A DNA stretch of 64,000 nt, taken from NCBI GenBank assembly GCA_937908115.1, contig CALEQZ010000053.1, forward strand, positions 1-64,000, in the 5' to 3' direction. The stretch's first letter is position 1. Every line of letters begins with the position of its first letter. This stretch comes from an uncultured Alcaligenaceae bacterium. Its GTDB lineage: Bacteria; Pseudomonadota; Gammaproteobacteria; Burkholderiales; Burkholderiaceae_B. A model generated the notes under the pieces. It made no database searches. It was not told the origin of the DNA and saw only the letters and a list, made by a program, of their open reading frames with translations. The position numbers were made by a program, and so were the translations under genes. Positions 23,713-32,626 of this stretch are shown here, one piece after another.

Positions 23713-24579
23713 ATGAAACAACGTGCGCTGTTCCTTTCGCCTGCATTGGGCTTCATTGCCCTGGCGCTGTTCGTTCCATTCGCATACCTGCTATTCCTCA
23801 GTTTCATGGGGGAAGGATATCTCTATGGTGAGCCAACGGAAGCGACCCTGGACAACTACGCCGAGGCTTTCCGCAACCCGGTGTACTGGGAAAGCATTGT
23901 CAACACCTTTCGCATTGGCGCATTGGTGACGCTGGCCACGCTAGTAATCGGGTTTCCCGTCGCATACATCATTTCCGTCTCCGGCAAGACATGGGCAGCC
24001 CTGTTGACCGTGGTGACCGTGCTTCCGCTGTTTGTCAGCGTCGTGGTTCGGGGCTTTGGCTGGATTATCGTCTTCGGCAGGGAAGGCCCACTCAACTCGC
24101 TGCTGCGGTGGCTAGGGTTGATAGACGAACCGATGCAGGTGCTTTACACCGAATCAGCCGTGATCATCGGTCTGACCCACCTGCTTCTGCCATTCATGGT
24201 GCTTCCGGTACTGGCAAGCCTGCGGGCCATCGATAAGAACATCATTGACGCATCGATGGTACTCGGTTCCCGCAAGTGGGACGTCTTCCTGCACATCATC
24301 ATTCCGTTGTGTGCACCAGGTTTCGTGGTCGGATCGCTCTTAGTATTCCTGCACGTGTTGGCGACCTTCGTGCTACCAGCGATGCTGGGGTCCATCAACA
24401 TAAAGATGATCGCCACCTTGATCTACCAGCAGGTGATGATCATCGGAAACGTGCCGGCCGGAGCGGCATTGGCAGTCATTCTGTTCGTATTCACCATGCT
24501 GGTATTTGGGCTGATCGCTGCCATCAAGGCGCACCTGAATTTCGACGCCAAACCGCTTCAAGAAAACGAGGCCGCGTGA
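23713..24579 (+). CDS. Polyamine-type ABC transporter permease (PotB-like)
   Basis: A 288-residue inner-membrane permease with six hydrophobic segments, starting MKQRALFLSPALGFIALALF. The EAA-type loop reads IIDASMVLGSRKWDVFLHI. ATG at 23713 is supported by the typical short cytoplasmic head; the open frame upstream has no similarity. It lies 95 bp after the binding-protein gene and its stop overlaps the start of the next permease (TGATG). Confidence 0.9.
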   Translation: MKQRALFLSPALGFIALALFVPFAYLLFLSFMGEGYLYGEPTEATLDNYAEAFRNPVYWESIVNTFRIGALVTLATLVIGFPVAYIISVSGKTWAALLTVVTVLPLFVSVVVRGFGWIIVFGREGPLNSLLRWLGLIDEPMQVLYTESAVIIGLTHLLLPFMVLPVLASLRAIDKNIIDASMVLGSRKWDVFLHIIIPLCAPGFVVGSLLVFLHVLATFVLPAMLGSINIKMIATLIYQQVMIIGNVPAGAALAVILFVFTMLVFGLIAAIKAHLNFDAKPLQENEAA

Positions 24580-25352
24580 TGAAAAAGTTGTTGAGCGTCC
24601 TCTATGTTGCGTTCATGTGCAGCCCGCTGCTCATCGTGATCGGGGCAGCATTCGAACCCCAGGAAATCCTCAGGTTCCCGCCGCACGGGTTATCGATGAA
24701 GTGGTTTACCCGTGTCCTGCATGACCAGGCGTTCCTGGATGCGGCCTACAACAGCTTGATCGTCGCCTCCTTGGCCATGTTGCTGTCGCTCCTGCTCGGC
24801 CTGCTTGCCGCCTACGCACTGGCCAGGGGGGATGGTCGCTCCAGGGAAACCATCCTTGGCTTGCTCTTGTCGCCGCTAATTATCCCCGAGCTGGTCATCG
24901 GGCTCGCCATCCTGCAAATGTTGACGCTCATGAACATCGCCACGGATCTGGTCGTCCTAGTCCTGGCGCATGCGGTGATCTGCCTGCCCTACACCGTTCG
25001 CCTGCTTTTCAATGGCGTCAGTGCGATCAACGAAAACCTCGAAAATGCCTCACTGGTCTTGGGGGCGAGTCGGGCTGGAACGATCGTCCGGGTGACGCTG
25101 CCACTGATGAAGAATTCGATCGTGGCAGCGGCCTTATTTGCCTTCCTTATCAGCTTTGACAACACCGTCATCTCACTGTTCCTGGTCGATTCATCGACCA
25201 TGACCCTGCCCATTACTATCTACAACTATGTGGAGTTCAGCCTTGATCCGGCTATTGCAGCGTTATCGACCATCTTGATCTTGCTGTCGTGCGCGGCCGT
25301 AGGAATCATCAGCAGCGTTTCCGGACTGGACAACGTGGGACCAAGAAAATGA
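24579..25352 (+). CDS. Polyamine-type ABC transporter permease (PotC-like)
   Basis: A 257-residue permease that starts MKKLLSVLYVAFMCSPLLIV and has about six hydrophobic segments and the EAA loop NLENASLVLGASRAGTIVRV. It forms the second half of the membrane channel. It overlaps the preceding gene by one base and the ATPase gene by four, so the importer genes are translationally coupled. Confidence 0.9.
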   Translation: MKKLLSVLYVAFMCSPLLIVIGAAFEPQEILRFPPHGLSMKWFTRVLHDQAFLDAAYNSLIVASLAMLLSLLLGLLAAYALARGDGRSRETILGLLLSPLIIPELVIGLAILQMLTLMNIATDLVVLVLAHAVICLPYTVRLLFNGVSAINENLENASLVLGASRAGTIVRVTLPLMKNSIVAAALFAFLISFDNTVISLFLVDSSTMTLPITIYNYVEFSLDPAIAALSTILILLSCAAVGIISSVSGLDNVGPRK

Positions 25353-26467
25353 CTGCACCCGACGACTACTCGATCGAGCTCGAGGAGCTGACACTGGGTT
25401 ATGGGGAGCGCGACATTATTACCGGGCTGAACTTGTCTGTGCGGCGCGGTGAAATACTGTCATTGCTGGGCCCCAGCGGTTGCGGCAAAACCACCACACT
25501 GCATGCCATTGCCGGCCTTATCACCCCCCGGAAAGGCAAGATCATCATCGATGGCATCGACCAGACCAATGTTCCCATCAACAAGCGAAACGTGGGCATG
25601 GTCTTCCAAGGTTATGCACTTTTTCCGCACATGACCGTATTCAATAATGTTTCGTACGGCCTGCGGATCAAGTCTGTGCCCAAAGATGAAATCCACGACA
25701 GGGTGACACGAGCCCTGAAGCTCGTCGGAATGGAAAAGTTCGCCCACCGCAAGCCGAAAGAACTTTCGGGCGGACAACAGCAGCGAGTAGCCATTGCGCG
25801 CACCATGGTCATGGAGCCGAGAGTGTTGCTCCTAGACGAACCTCTGTCCAACCTGGATGCCAAACTGCGCCAAGAAATACGGGACGACCTGAAGCGAATC
25901 CTGCGCGAATTGTCAATAACGTCTGTGTTTGTCACCCACGATCAGGAGGAAGCCATGTTTCTTTCCGACCGGATCGTGCTGATGAAAGACGGTGAAATCG
26001 CACAAATGTCGACGCCCAGGGACATATACAACCACCCTGCCAACGCCTTTGCTGCGTCATTCCTGGGAAACACCAACTTTATCCCGGCCAAGCTACTACG
26101 CCAGTCTGCTGATGGCTCGGTATGTGAGCTCAACGTGATAGGCATGGGGCGGGTTATGAAAGGCCGCGCAACCCACTCCGTCGATGCGAGCCAATCCCTT
26201 TTTCTCTCCATCAAGAACGACCGCGTGAACTACACGCTGGACCGCTTGACCTTCCTGGAGTTGCAGGGACGTGCTGGCGTTTCGACGATGGAGTGCCAAG
26301 TAGTCGACGTCCACTTCCTGGGCCACGTCAGCAAGATCGAATGCCGGGCTGGATCGCAATCCATGACCGTATTGCGCCCCTCTGCGATGGTGTCCGATGA
26401 CGTCGTCCCTGGCACGACCATATACCTTTATTGGCCTGAAGAGGAAAGCCTGGTTCTGTCCGCATGA
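25349..26467 (+). CDS. Polyamine-type ABC transporter ATPase (PotA-like)
   Basis: A 372-residue ATPase with Walker A LGPSGCGKTT, Q-loop MVFQGYALFPHMTV, signature LSGGQQQRVAIARTM and Walker B LLDEPLSNLDAK. After about residue 240 comes the TOBE-type C-terminal domain of the PotA/MalK group. ATG at 25349 overlaps the stop of the permease gene (ATGA). It provides energy to the importer encoded just upstream. Confidence 0.93.
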   Translation: MTAPDDYSIELEELTLGYGERDIITGLNLSVRRGEILSLLGPSGCGKTTTLHAIAGLITPRKGKIIIDGIDQTNVPINKRNVGMVFQGYALFPHMTVFNNVSYGLRIKSVPKDEIHDRVTRALKLVGMEKFAHRKPKELSGGQQQRVAIARTMVMEPRVLLLDEPLSNLDAKLRQEIRDDLKRILRELSITSVFVTHDQEEAMFLSDRIVLMKDGEIAQMSTPRDIYNHPANAFAASFLGNTNFIPAKLLRQSADGSVCELNVIGMGRVMKGRATHSVDASQSLFLSIKNDRVNYTLDRLTFLELQGRAGVSTMECQVVDVHFLGHVSKIECRAGSQSMTVLRPSAMVSDDVVPGTTIYLYWPEEESLVLSA

Positions 26468-26526
26468 GATTCCATGCCGTCTCGCCTATACGCGGGCGGT
26501 CATTCCAACCAACTGGGGTTAACGTG

Positions 26527-27576
26527 ATGAATACAGCGTACGGTTTGAAGCTTACCGAGACAGAGCTGGAGCGCGTGGAACGCATACGCAAGGATTTCGT
26601 GTACTGGAATCTGTGCGATTCCACCACTCGAGAATGCGGCGACGAAATCTACCTCAAGCAGGTCAAGGAATCCAATGTCACGGCCATCAACCACACCGTC
26701 TGCTATACCGTCGATTTCGCCGAGGGGGTAAAGAATATCGCGCACTGGACCCGCTTGTACGATACCCACCCGGAAGTGGGTTTCATCGCCAAGTCCTACG
26801 CCGATATCGAACGGGCTCGCAAAGAAGGGCGAACTGCGATCTTCATGGGGTTCCAGGATGTCACTGCACTGGAAGGCGACATCGACCGTATGGAGATTTT
26901 CTACAACCTGGGCATCCGTTTTGTGCAGCCTACCTACCAGGACCGCAACATGTTCGGCGACGGCTGTGGCGAACGTTTCCAGTCCGGGCTGAGCAACCTG
27001 GGCATCAAATTCATCCGGAGGCTGGACGAGCTGGGTATCGTGATAGACACTTCGCACGTGGGCATCGGCACCACGATCGATTGCGCCAACATGTCGTCCA
27101 ATCCCATCATGGCAACCCACACTGCTGCGCGCGGCCTCGTCGACACCCCACGCAACAAGACGGATGATGAGATCAAGGCGATCGCCGCCAAAGGAGGAGT
27201 CATCGGCATTGCCGGCAAGTCCGGATTCCTGAAGCCGGACGGCCTTGCCACAGGAAGCACTATCAACGACATGATCGACCACGTTGTCTATATCGCAAAC
27301 TTGGTCGGCATCGAACATGTGGGTATCGGCACCGACGTCGGAGACCTCCGCAAGTACAGCCGGGATCGCATGGCGGAATTCCACTCACGCCACCCAGAGG
27401 TGGCCATCATCGGCCCTGACCTGCGCACGGACCTGATGCATCCCAAGGACGTCGGTCCCGGCAGCCTGCACTACATCATCGCCTATTTGGTTAAGCGCAA
27501 CTTCACGGATGATGAGATCCGCATGGTGCTGGGAGATAACGCCAATCGGGTCGTCAAGGCCGTCTTCAAGGATTGA
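26527..27576 (+). CDS. M19 (membrane dipeptidase family) hydrolase with altered metal-site residues
   Basis: A 349-residue protein of the renal-dipeptidase family. It shows the family's DTSHVGIGTTIDCANMSSNP and MATHTAARGLVDTPRNKTDD, which carry the two His ligands, GGVIGIAG, and VGIEHVGIGTDVGD near the end. The N-terminal HxD metal-binding pair of classical members is absent: the aligned spot reads YWNLCDSTTRE, and the bridging-Glu region reads FMGFQDVTALEGD. It therefore belongs to a divergent branch and may use fewer metals. ATG at 26527 is preceded by GGGGT; an ATG at 26464 overlapping the ATPase stop would add 21 unconserved residues. Placed between an importer and an oxidase, it probably hydrolyses the imported compound or a product. 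Confidence 0.82.
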   Translation: MNTAYGLKLTETELERVERIRKDFVYWNLCDSTTRECGDEIYLKQVKESNVTAINHTVCYTVDFAEGVKNIAHWTRLYDTHPEVGFIAKSYADIERARKEGRTAIFMGFQDVTALEGDIDRMEIFYNLGIRFVQPTYQDRNMFGDGCGERFQSGLSNLGIKFIRRLDELGIVIDTSHVGIGTTIDCANMSSNPIMATHTAARGLVDTPRNKTDDEIKAIAAKGGVIGIAGKSGFLKPDGLATGSTINDMIDHVVYIANLVGIEHVGIGTDVGDLRKYSRDRMAEFHSRHPEVAIIGPDLRTDLMHPKDVGPGSLHYIIAYLVKRNFTDDEIRMVLGDNANRVVKAVFKD

Positions 27577-27604
27577 AGTGCCGCACATATGGGATAGGAC
27601 TGTC

Positions 27605-28777
27605 ATGCCACTCTCAGCAGCAGTAGGCGTGCATTCAGCCTGGCACGTGGCACCTCGCCATGCGTTCTATGATGCTGTCGTAGTCGGGGGGGGGCTGGTC
27701 GGCTCGGCGCTGGCCTATGGCCTGCGCCGCCGGCTACAGCGGGTGGCAGTGCTCGACGAAGGCGACCTAGCCTATCGGGCATCGCGAGGCAATTTCGGAC
27801 TCGTTTGGGTACAAAGCAAGGGCATGGGCATGGCGCGCTATGGCGTCTGGACAATGACGTCTCAGCAGGCCTGGCCTGATCTCGCCCGCCAGCTACTCGA
27901 AGAAACAGGCATCGACGTGCACCTCGAGCAGCAAGGTGGGTTGCACGTGCTGCTGTCCGATGAAGAAGTACAAGCCCGTGTTGCTTTCATGAGGAAGCTG
28001 CTCTCGCAGCCGGGCATGAGTCGCTATGAGTGGAAACTGCTGGATCGCCACGAACTGGCCGACTTGGTGCCGGGAATCGGGCCAGACGTCCGTGGCGCAA
28101 CCTGGACCCCGGTTGACGGCATCGTGAACCCGCTGAAGCTGCTGCGGGCGCTGCACGTCGCTTTCCAGCGCAATGGCGTGGATTACATGCCCTGTTGCCC
28201 CGCTGAACGGATTTCCCACAAATCCGATGGAGTGTTCGTCATCGACACCCCGCGCGGTTCCGTGCAAACCGGGCGCCTGGTTCTGGCCGGCGGTCTGGGC
28301 AACAAGGCCCTGGGAGCTCAGGTTGGCTTGGATGTTCCGGTAAGGCCACAACGGGGACAGATCGTTGTACTGGAGCGCACGCGCCGAATCCTGCGTACGC
28401 CCATGAGTACGTTGCGGCAAATGGATGAAGGCAGCTGGCTGATCGGAGATTCCCAGGAAGAGGCCGGGTACGCCGACAAAGAGGTGAGCTTTCCGATACT
28501 GGGCACCCTGGCTGACCGTGCCGTGCGCACGCTGCCCGCCTTACGGGATGTCAATGTGGTACGCACGTGGTCCGCATTGCGCGTCATGTCACCGGACGGT
28601 TTTCCCATCTACACACAGTCCGAACAATGCCCGGGCGCTTTCGTGGCTACCTGCCACAGCGGAGTGACCTTGGCGGGGGCGCATGCCTTGGTTTTGGCAC
28701 CCATGATCGCTGACGGCAAACTGGCCGAAGACATGGCGCCATTTTCCCCCGGGAGGTTTCATGTTCAAGCGGCTTGA
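27605..28777 (+). CDS. FAD-dependent amine/amino-acid oxidoreductase (OoxB/HcnC-like)
   Basis: A 390-residue DAO-family flavoprotein. The dinucleotide-binding motif VVVGGGLVGSALAYGLRRR is near residue 25, and GGLGNKALGAQVGLDVPVRP and CHSGVTLAGAHALVLAPMI near the end are typical of glycine/D-amino-acid oxidase relatives. Within this operon type, it forms the beta (substrate-oxidising) subunit of opine oxidase, hydrogen cyanide synthase or D-hydroxyproline dehydrogenase. ATG at 27605 lies 28 bp after the M19 gene. Its stop lies inside the next gene by 17 bases, so the subunits are coupled. Confidence 0.88.
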   Translation: MPLSAAVGVHSAWHVAPRHAFYDAVVVGGGLVGSALAYGLRRRLQRVAVLDEGDLAYRASRGNFGLVWVQSKGMGMARYGVWTMTSQQAWPDLARQLLEETGIDVHLEQQGGLHVLLSDEEVQARVAFMRKLLSQPGMSRYEWKLLDRHELADLVPGIGPDVRGATWTPVDGIVNPLKLLRALHVAFQRNGVDYMPCCPAERISHKSDGVFVIDTPRGSVQTGRLVLAGGLGNKALGAQVGLDVPVRPQRGQIVVLERTRRILRTPMSTLRQMDEGSWLIGDSQEEAGYADKEVSFPILGTLADRAVRTLPALRDVNVVRTWSALRVMSPDGFPIYTQSEQCPGAFVATCHSGVTLAGAHALVLAPMIADGKLAEDMAPFSPGRFHVQAA

Positions 28778-29069
28778 TCACACGGCGTTGGCAAAATTCG
28801 AGGCACCAGTGGTACGCATTATGATCAACGGTTTGCCGGCTGAATGCAGGGCGGGCGACAGTGTGGCGGCCGCCCTGTTTGCCAACGGCTACACCGCTTG
28901 CCGCCAAACGGTCGTGGAAGGCCGGGCACGGGGCCCGTTTTGCATGATGGGGGTCTGTTATGACTGCCTGATCACCATCGACGGCCAGCCCAATCGCCAG
29001 GCATGCATGACACCAGCACGTGAGGGCATGAGCGTGCAATGGCAAGACGGCGCGCGGGAGATCCTTTGA
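28761..29069 (+). CDS. (2Fe-2S) ferredoxin-like subunit (HcnA/OoxC type)
   Basis: A 102-residue protein with one plant-type 2Fe-2S fold: CMMGVCYDCLITIDG gives three Cys, with the fourth in QACMTPAREGM; the preceding RARGPF is typical. It matches the small subunit of hydrogen cyanide synthase, opine oxidase and hydroxyproline dehydrogenases. GGGAGG lies upstream of the ATG. It overlaps the flanking genes on both sides (17 bp and 1 bp). Confidence 0.88.
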   Translation: MFKRLDHTALAKFEAPVVRIMINGLPAECRAGDSVAAALFANGYTACRQTVVEGRARGPFCMMGVCYDCLITIDGQPNRQACMTPAREGMSVQWQDGAREIL

Positions 29070-30508
29070 TGGCGCAAAGTTGCGAACTGTTGATCGTGGG
29101 CGCGGGACCGGCCGGGCTTGCGGCGGCAACCCAGGCGTCCGGGCTTGGTGTGGACACGGTATTGATCGACGAGCAACCTACACCAGGGGGCCAGATCTAC
29201 CGCTCGATTACCACGACCCCATTGAAAGATCCTAACATTCTGGGCGCGGATTACTGGTACGGTTACGGCCTAATCGAGAAATTCCTCTCGAGCGGGACCA
29301 AGTATCTGGCCAACGCGACCGTATGGGGGGTGACACGCCTGACCGGCGAAGCGGACGAGGGCTTCGAGGTCCATTATTCCACTGGGCACGGGGGCCAGGC
29401 ACACGCGATGACTGCGCGCCGGATACTACTGGCCACCGGCGCACAGGAGCGTCCTTTCCCTATTCCCGGTTGGACATTGCCAGGGGTTGTCACGGCAGGT
29501 GCTGCGCAAATCCTGTTGAAAACCTCTGGCATCGCGCCCGGAGAGGGTGCGGTGCTGGCAGGTTGCGGCCCCCTGCTGTATCTGCTTGCCTGGCAGTACC
29601 TGAATGCTGGTGTGAAGGTGGACAGGCTGCTCGAAACCACTCCCCCAGGTCGGTGGATACGTGCTCTGCCGCATGTCCCTGGGTTCCTGCTATCGCCATA
29701 CCTCGCCAAAGGATTGAAACTGATGCGCGCGGTTCGATCGGCCATTCCCATCGAGCGTCACGTGCTGGCGTTGCAGGCCGTAGGCAGAGACCGGCTTGAG
29801 TCGGTCAGTTTTCGTACGAAAGGCCGGCTGCATCAAGTGCCAGCATCTCACTTGATGTTGCATCAGGGCGTGGTGCCAAACGTGAATTTGTCGCGCGCGC
29901 TTGGCCTCGACCATGTCTGGAACGACCGTCTAGCATGCTGGGAACCCCGTGTGGATGTTTGGGGCGAGACGTCTTCGCCAGGAATAGCCATGGCGGGTGA
30001 TGGAGCAGGAATCGGAGGTGCTCGTGCGGCCGAGCAGCAAGGACGTTTGGCTGCATTGCAGGTCGCTGCCACATTGGGCCGTATAGACAATATGCAACGG
30101 GATCGCCTGGCCCGGGAGCCACGCCAGATTCTTGCCCGGGCAATGCGCGGCCGTGCGTTCTTTGACGAGTTGTACCAACCACCTGAAAGCTATCGCCGCC
30201 CATCCGACGATACCATCGTATGCCGGTGCGAGGAAATTTCAGCACGCCAGGTGCGAGAGACGGTCAGGCTGGGGTGCATGGGTCCCAACCAGATGAAGGC
30301 GTTCTTGAGATGCGGCATGGGTCCGTGCCAGGGCCGAATGTGCGGCCTGACGGTAAGCGAGCTGATTGCCGAAGAACGCGGAATGTCGCCGGCTGAGGTG
30401 GGCTACTATCGGATAAGGTTTCCCATCAAGCCGGTCACGCTTGGCCATGTGGCTTCATTGTCCCAGACTGATGCATCGCGCCATGCCGTGGTGCGAATCC
30501 GGTCCTGA
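29069..30508 (+). CDS. FAD/NAD(P) oxidoreductase with C-terminal BFD-like 2Fe-2S domain (OoxA/HcnB type)
   Basis: A 479-residue alpha subunit. The FAD motif LIVGAGPAGLAAATQASGLG is near residue 7 and a second dinucleotide motif around AVLAGCGPLLYLLAWQYL near 165. GDGAGIGGARAAEQQGRLAA is the FAD-phosphate end. The last 110 residues carry the BFD-like cluster (IVCRCEEISARQVRETV, then CGMGPCQGRMCG), with four Cys. Together with the two preceding genes it makes a heterotrimer of the opine/hydroxyproline oxidase kind. Electron acceptor and substrate are unknown. Confidence 0.9.
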   Translation: MAQSCELLIVGAGPAGLAAATQASGLGVDTVLIDEQPTPGGQIYRSITTTPLKDPNILGADYWYGYGLIEKFLSSGTKYLANATVWGVTRLTGEADEGFEVHYSTGHGGQAHAMTARRILLATGAQERPFPIPGWTLPGVVTAGAAQILLKTSGIAPGEGAVLAGCGPLLYLLAWQYLNAGVKVDRLLETTPPGRWIRALPHVPGFLLSPYLAKGLKLMRAVRSAIPIERHVLALQAVGRDRLESVSFRTKGRLHQVPASHLMLHQGVVPNVNLSRALGLDHVWNDRLACWEPRVDVWGETSSPGIAMAGDGAGIGGARAAEQQGRLAALQVAATLGRIDNMQRDRLAREPRQILARAMRGRAFFDELYQPPESYRRPSDDTIVCRCEEISARQVRETVRLGCMGPNQMKAFLRCGMGPCQGRMCGLTVSELIAEERGMSPAEVGYYRIRFPIKPVTLGHVASLSQTDASRHAVVRIRS

Positions 30509-30645
30509 TCGCAATGTTTCGCCACCCCTCGCCTTGGCGCTAGCGCGCCTACCCGCATCGATCGTCCTTGGTACGTGTTCGCAACGCATAGAACCTACCT
30601 GGAACGTGTCTACCGACTCCAGACGATGCCATATCCTTGCATCCA

Positions 30646-31569
30646 TTAATCGCAGGCTGCCACCTGCGGCTCGTGAGACTCTTCGCGAAGCACCGACAGC
30701 AGACAGTTGATAAACGCCGTCACCAATAAACTGCGCGGGCGATGCGCGGATCTGAGCAACGTGATTGGAAACCGGAGCTCTGGCCGGAACTCCTTGGCTA
30801 CCAGCCCATGTTGCCTGAAATCGTCGGCGATGAGGGCATTGAGCACGCTGACGCCCAGTCCTTGGGACACAAGATGACAGATGGTGGAGGCATTCTCGGC
30901 CTCGATCTCTATCTTGCGCCTGACACCCTCCTGCTCGAAGAGGCGATCGACATGTTCCCGGCTGCCGTTCTGCCGTGCGATCGAGACGAATGGCTCCCCC
31001 TCTAGATCGCTAGCATGGATATAGTCGCGGTTAGCCAGCCGGTGGTTTCGATGGAGCACACAGACACCACGTATGCTAGCGATCTGCCCGGATTCCAAGC
31101 CCGGCTCGGTGACATGGTTGCCTATAAACGCGGCCAACCCAACGTCGCACAGTTGCGAGACCACCATTTGTTCGACCATAAACGAATTGCATGTCCGAAT
31201 AGACAAAGTCACGCGGGGATGTTCGCGGGCAAACGTCGCAACCACCCGCGCCAGGAACCCATGGCTCAAGACTGGTGCGACAGCGATATGCAGCCTCCCT
31301 CCACCCCGCTGCTTGATGACCCGGGCCGCGTCCTTCAACGCGCGCAATCCGGCGTAATGCTGTTCTACCTCTTTGAAGAATGCCACCCCCTCATCAGTGA
31401 CGTGCAGCTTGTTTCCCTCGCGCAGAAACAACTTCAGGTCCAGTTCGGCCTCCAGCATGGATACCAACCGGCTGATGTTAGGTTGAGTGGTATGGATGAT
31501 GCGTGCGGCCCCCGTCATCGAACCGGTACGCATCACCGCACGAAAGGCCTCCAAAGCTCGGACATTCAT
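30646..31569 (-). CDS. LysR-family regulator of the NocR/OccR type
   Basis: A 307-residue LysR regulator. The N-terminal helix-turn-helix is MTGAARIIHTTQPNISRLVS, residues about 18-37, followed by a periplasmic-binding-like effector domain. The start MNVRALEAFRAVMRTGSMTG and the TTQPNISRL stretch resemble opine-catabolism regulators NocR and OccR. ATG at 31569 has AAGGGG about 6 bases upstream; a start 7 codons earlier is less likely. It lies convergent to the oxidase operon at its far end and probably activates it in response to its substrate (inference). Confidence 0.88.
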   Translation of the reverse strand: MNVRALEAFRAVMRTGSMTGAARIIHTTQPNISRLVSMLEAELDLKLFLREGNKLHVTDEGVAFFKEVEQHYAGLRALKDAARVIKQRGGGRLHIAVAPVLSHGFLARVVATFAREHPRVTLSIRTCNSFMVEQMVVSQLCDVGLAAFIGNHVTEPGLESGQIASIRGVCVLHRNHRLANRDYIHASDLEGEPFVSIARQNGSREHVDRLFEQEGVRRKIEIEAENASTICHLVSQGLGVSVLNALIADDFRQHGLVAKEFRPELRFPITLLRSAHRPRSLLVTAFINCLLSVLREESHEPQVAACD

Positions 31570-31900
31570 CAAGCCCCTTTCTGTGCCCATGGCGTATCCC
31601 CTTGGATTTCTTGCTCGTATTCCCGACTTCTGCGAATGCGGCGGGATGGTGCTGCGTCAGCATGCCGAATCCAGCCAGGCATGGCGTTTCACACGGCGGC
31701 CGGGTTGCGGCAATTACATTAGTCCAAATGATTTGCAGGCACCACCATCCGGGAAATTTGCCTCGGCACCGGCTACACTGCGGACGGAATCATTTAAATA
31801 TGATTAGTTACGAAGAGCAGTAAATTCCAGGCCCCGGACTCGCAGCGAACTGGCCTGAAGTGGTAGTCAGGCAGGTAGCCCGGGCACCTCAACGCAGCGG
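31570..31900. other. Intergenic stretch between the two regulator genes
   Basis: No gene is supported here. It holds the leader of the LysR gene and an AT-rich dyad, AATCAT-TTAAAT-ATGATT at 31788-31805, in an otherwise GC-rich context. The dyad could be an operator or a promoter element; nothing ties it to a specific protein. Confidence 0.4.
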
Positions 31901-32521
31901 TCAGCGGTCGTTGGCGATGATGACCAACGCGCGCGCGGGCTTGCGGCCGACGCCACTCAGGCTATGCGGCAGGTAGCCGGGAAACCGCACGCTGTCGTCG
32001 CGCTCGAGCACGACTTCGTGCTCGCCGAACACCACCTTTACCTTGCCTTCCAGGACGAAGATCAATTCGTCCCCGCCATGGTGCGCGACCACGCGCTCGC
32101 CATGGCTGCCGACCTGCACCACCATCACGGACAGGCCGCTTGCGCCGCCGCCCGGCGTGATGGCTTCGTATAAGTGCGCGCCGGGCGCGTCGGCCACCGG
32201 CAGGCGGCGCCGCTCGGCGGCGCGCACGATGTGGATTTCCTCCTTGGGGTCTGCAGCACCCAGCAGGCGCGCCAGCGGCACGTGCAGCGCCGAGGCCACG
32301 GTGTGCAGCGTGCCCACCGACGGCGATTTCTCGCCGCGCTCCAGCCTCGACAAGAAACCTTTGTCCAGGCCGGTGGCGTCCGACAGCTGCGCCAGCGTCA
32401 GTTTGCGCGCGCGGCGCAGCGCCCGCATGCGCAGCCCGATGGCGACATCTTCCGATGCCGTCTTGCGGGCGGTGCGGACAGAACCGGTTCGGGCCCGGGC
32501 CGATGCAGTGGACGATGGCAT
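31901..32521 (-). CDS. XRE-family regulator with cupin domain, divergent from an aldolase
   Basis: A 206-residue regulator with an XRE helix-turn-helix (KLTLAQLSDATGLDKGFLSR, about residues 38-57, then LERGEKSPSVGTL) and a C-terminal cupin (VVAHHGGDELIFVLEGKVKV, later RFPGYLPHSLSG). ATG at 32521 (MPSSTASART) is chosen; the open frame continues upstream through the promoter region and is not likely to be coding. It is divergent from the aldolase/TRAP-receptor pair and separated by a perfect palindrome, the standard layout of a local autoregulated repressor. Confidence 0.86.
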   Translation of the reverse strand: MPSSTASARARTGSVRTARKTASEDVAIGLRMRALRRARKLTLAQLSDATGLDKGFLSRLERGEKSPSVGTLHTVASALHVPLARLLGAADPKEEIHIVRAAERRRLPVADAPGAHLYEAITPGGGASGLSVMVVQVGSHGERVVAHHGGDELIFVLEGKVKVVFGEHEVVLERDDSVRFPGYLPHSLSGVGRKPARALVIIANDR

Positions 32522-32583
32522 GCGAAGGTGACGGCCGGCAGTGCGCCGGCCATTGACAGAAATTCGGCAATCGATTGTACTTT

Positions 32584-32599
32584 GGGCAACTAGTTGCCC
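32584..32599. promoter_or_regulatory. Perfect 16-bp palindrome, probable operator
   Basis: GGGCAACTAGTTGCCC is a perfect palindrome centred between the divergent XRE-cupin regulator and the aldolase gene, 28 bp before the aldolase ATG. Its position between divergent genes suggests it is the site of the regulator and controls both directions. Confidence 0.65.
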
Positions 32600-32626
32600 C
32601 ATGGGCATAATGTTGCAGGAGGCAGG

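Noticed and set aside
30531..30550. GCGCTAGCGC palindrome between the oxidase operon and LysR gene as a terminator
   Set aside because: Only 10 bp with no loop and no T run; such short GC palindromes are common by chance at this base composition.
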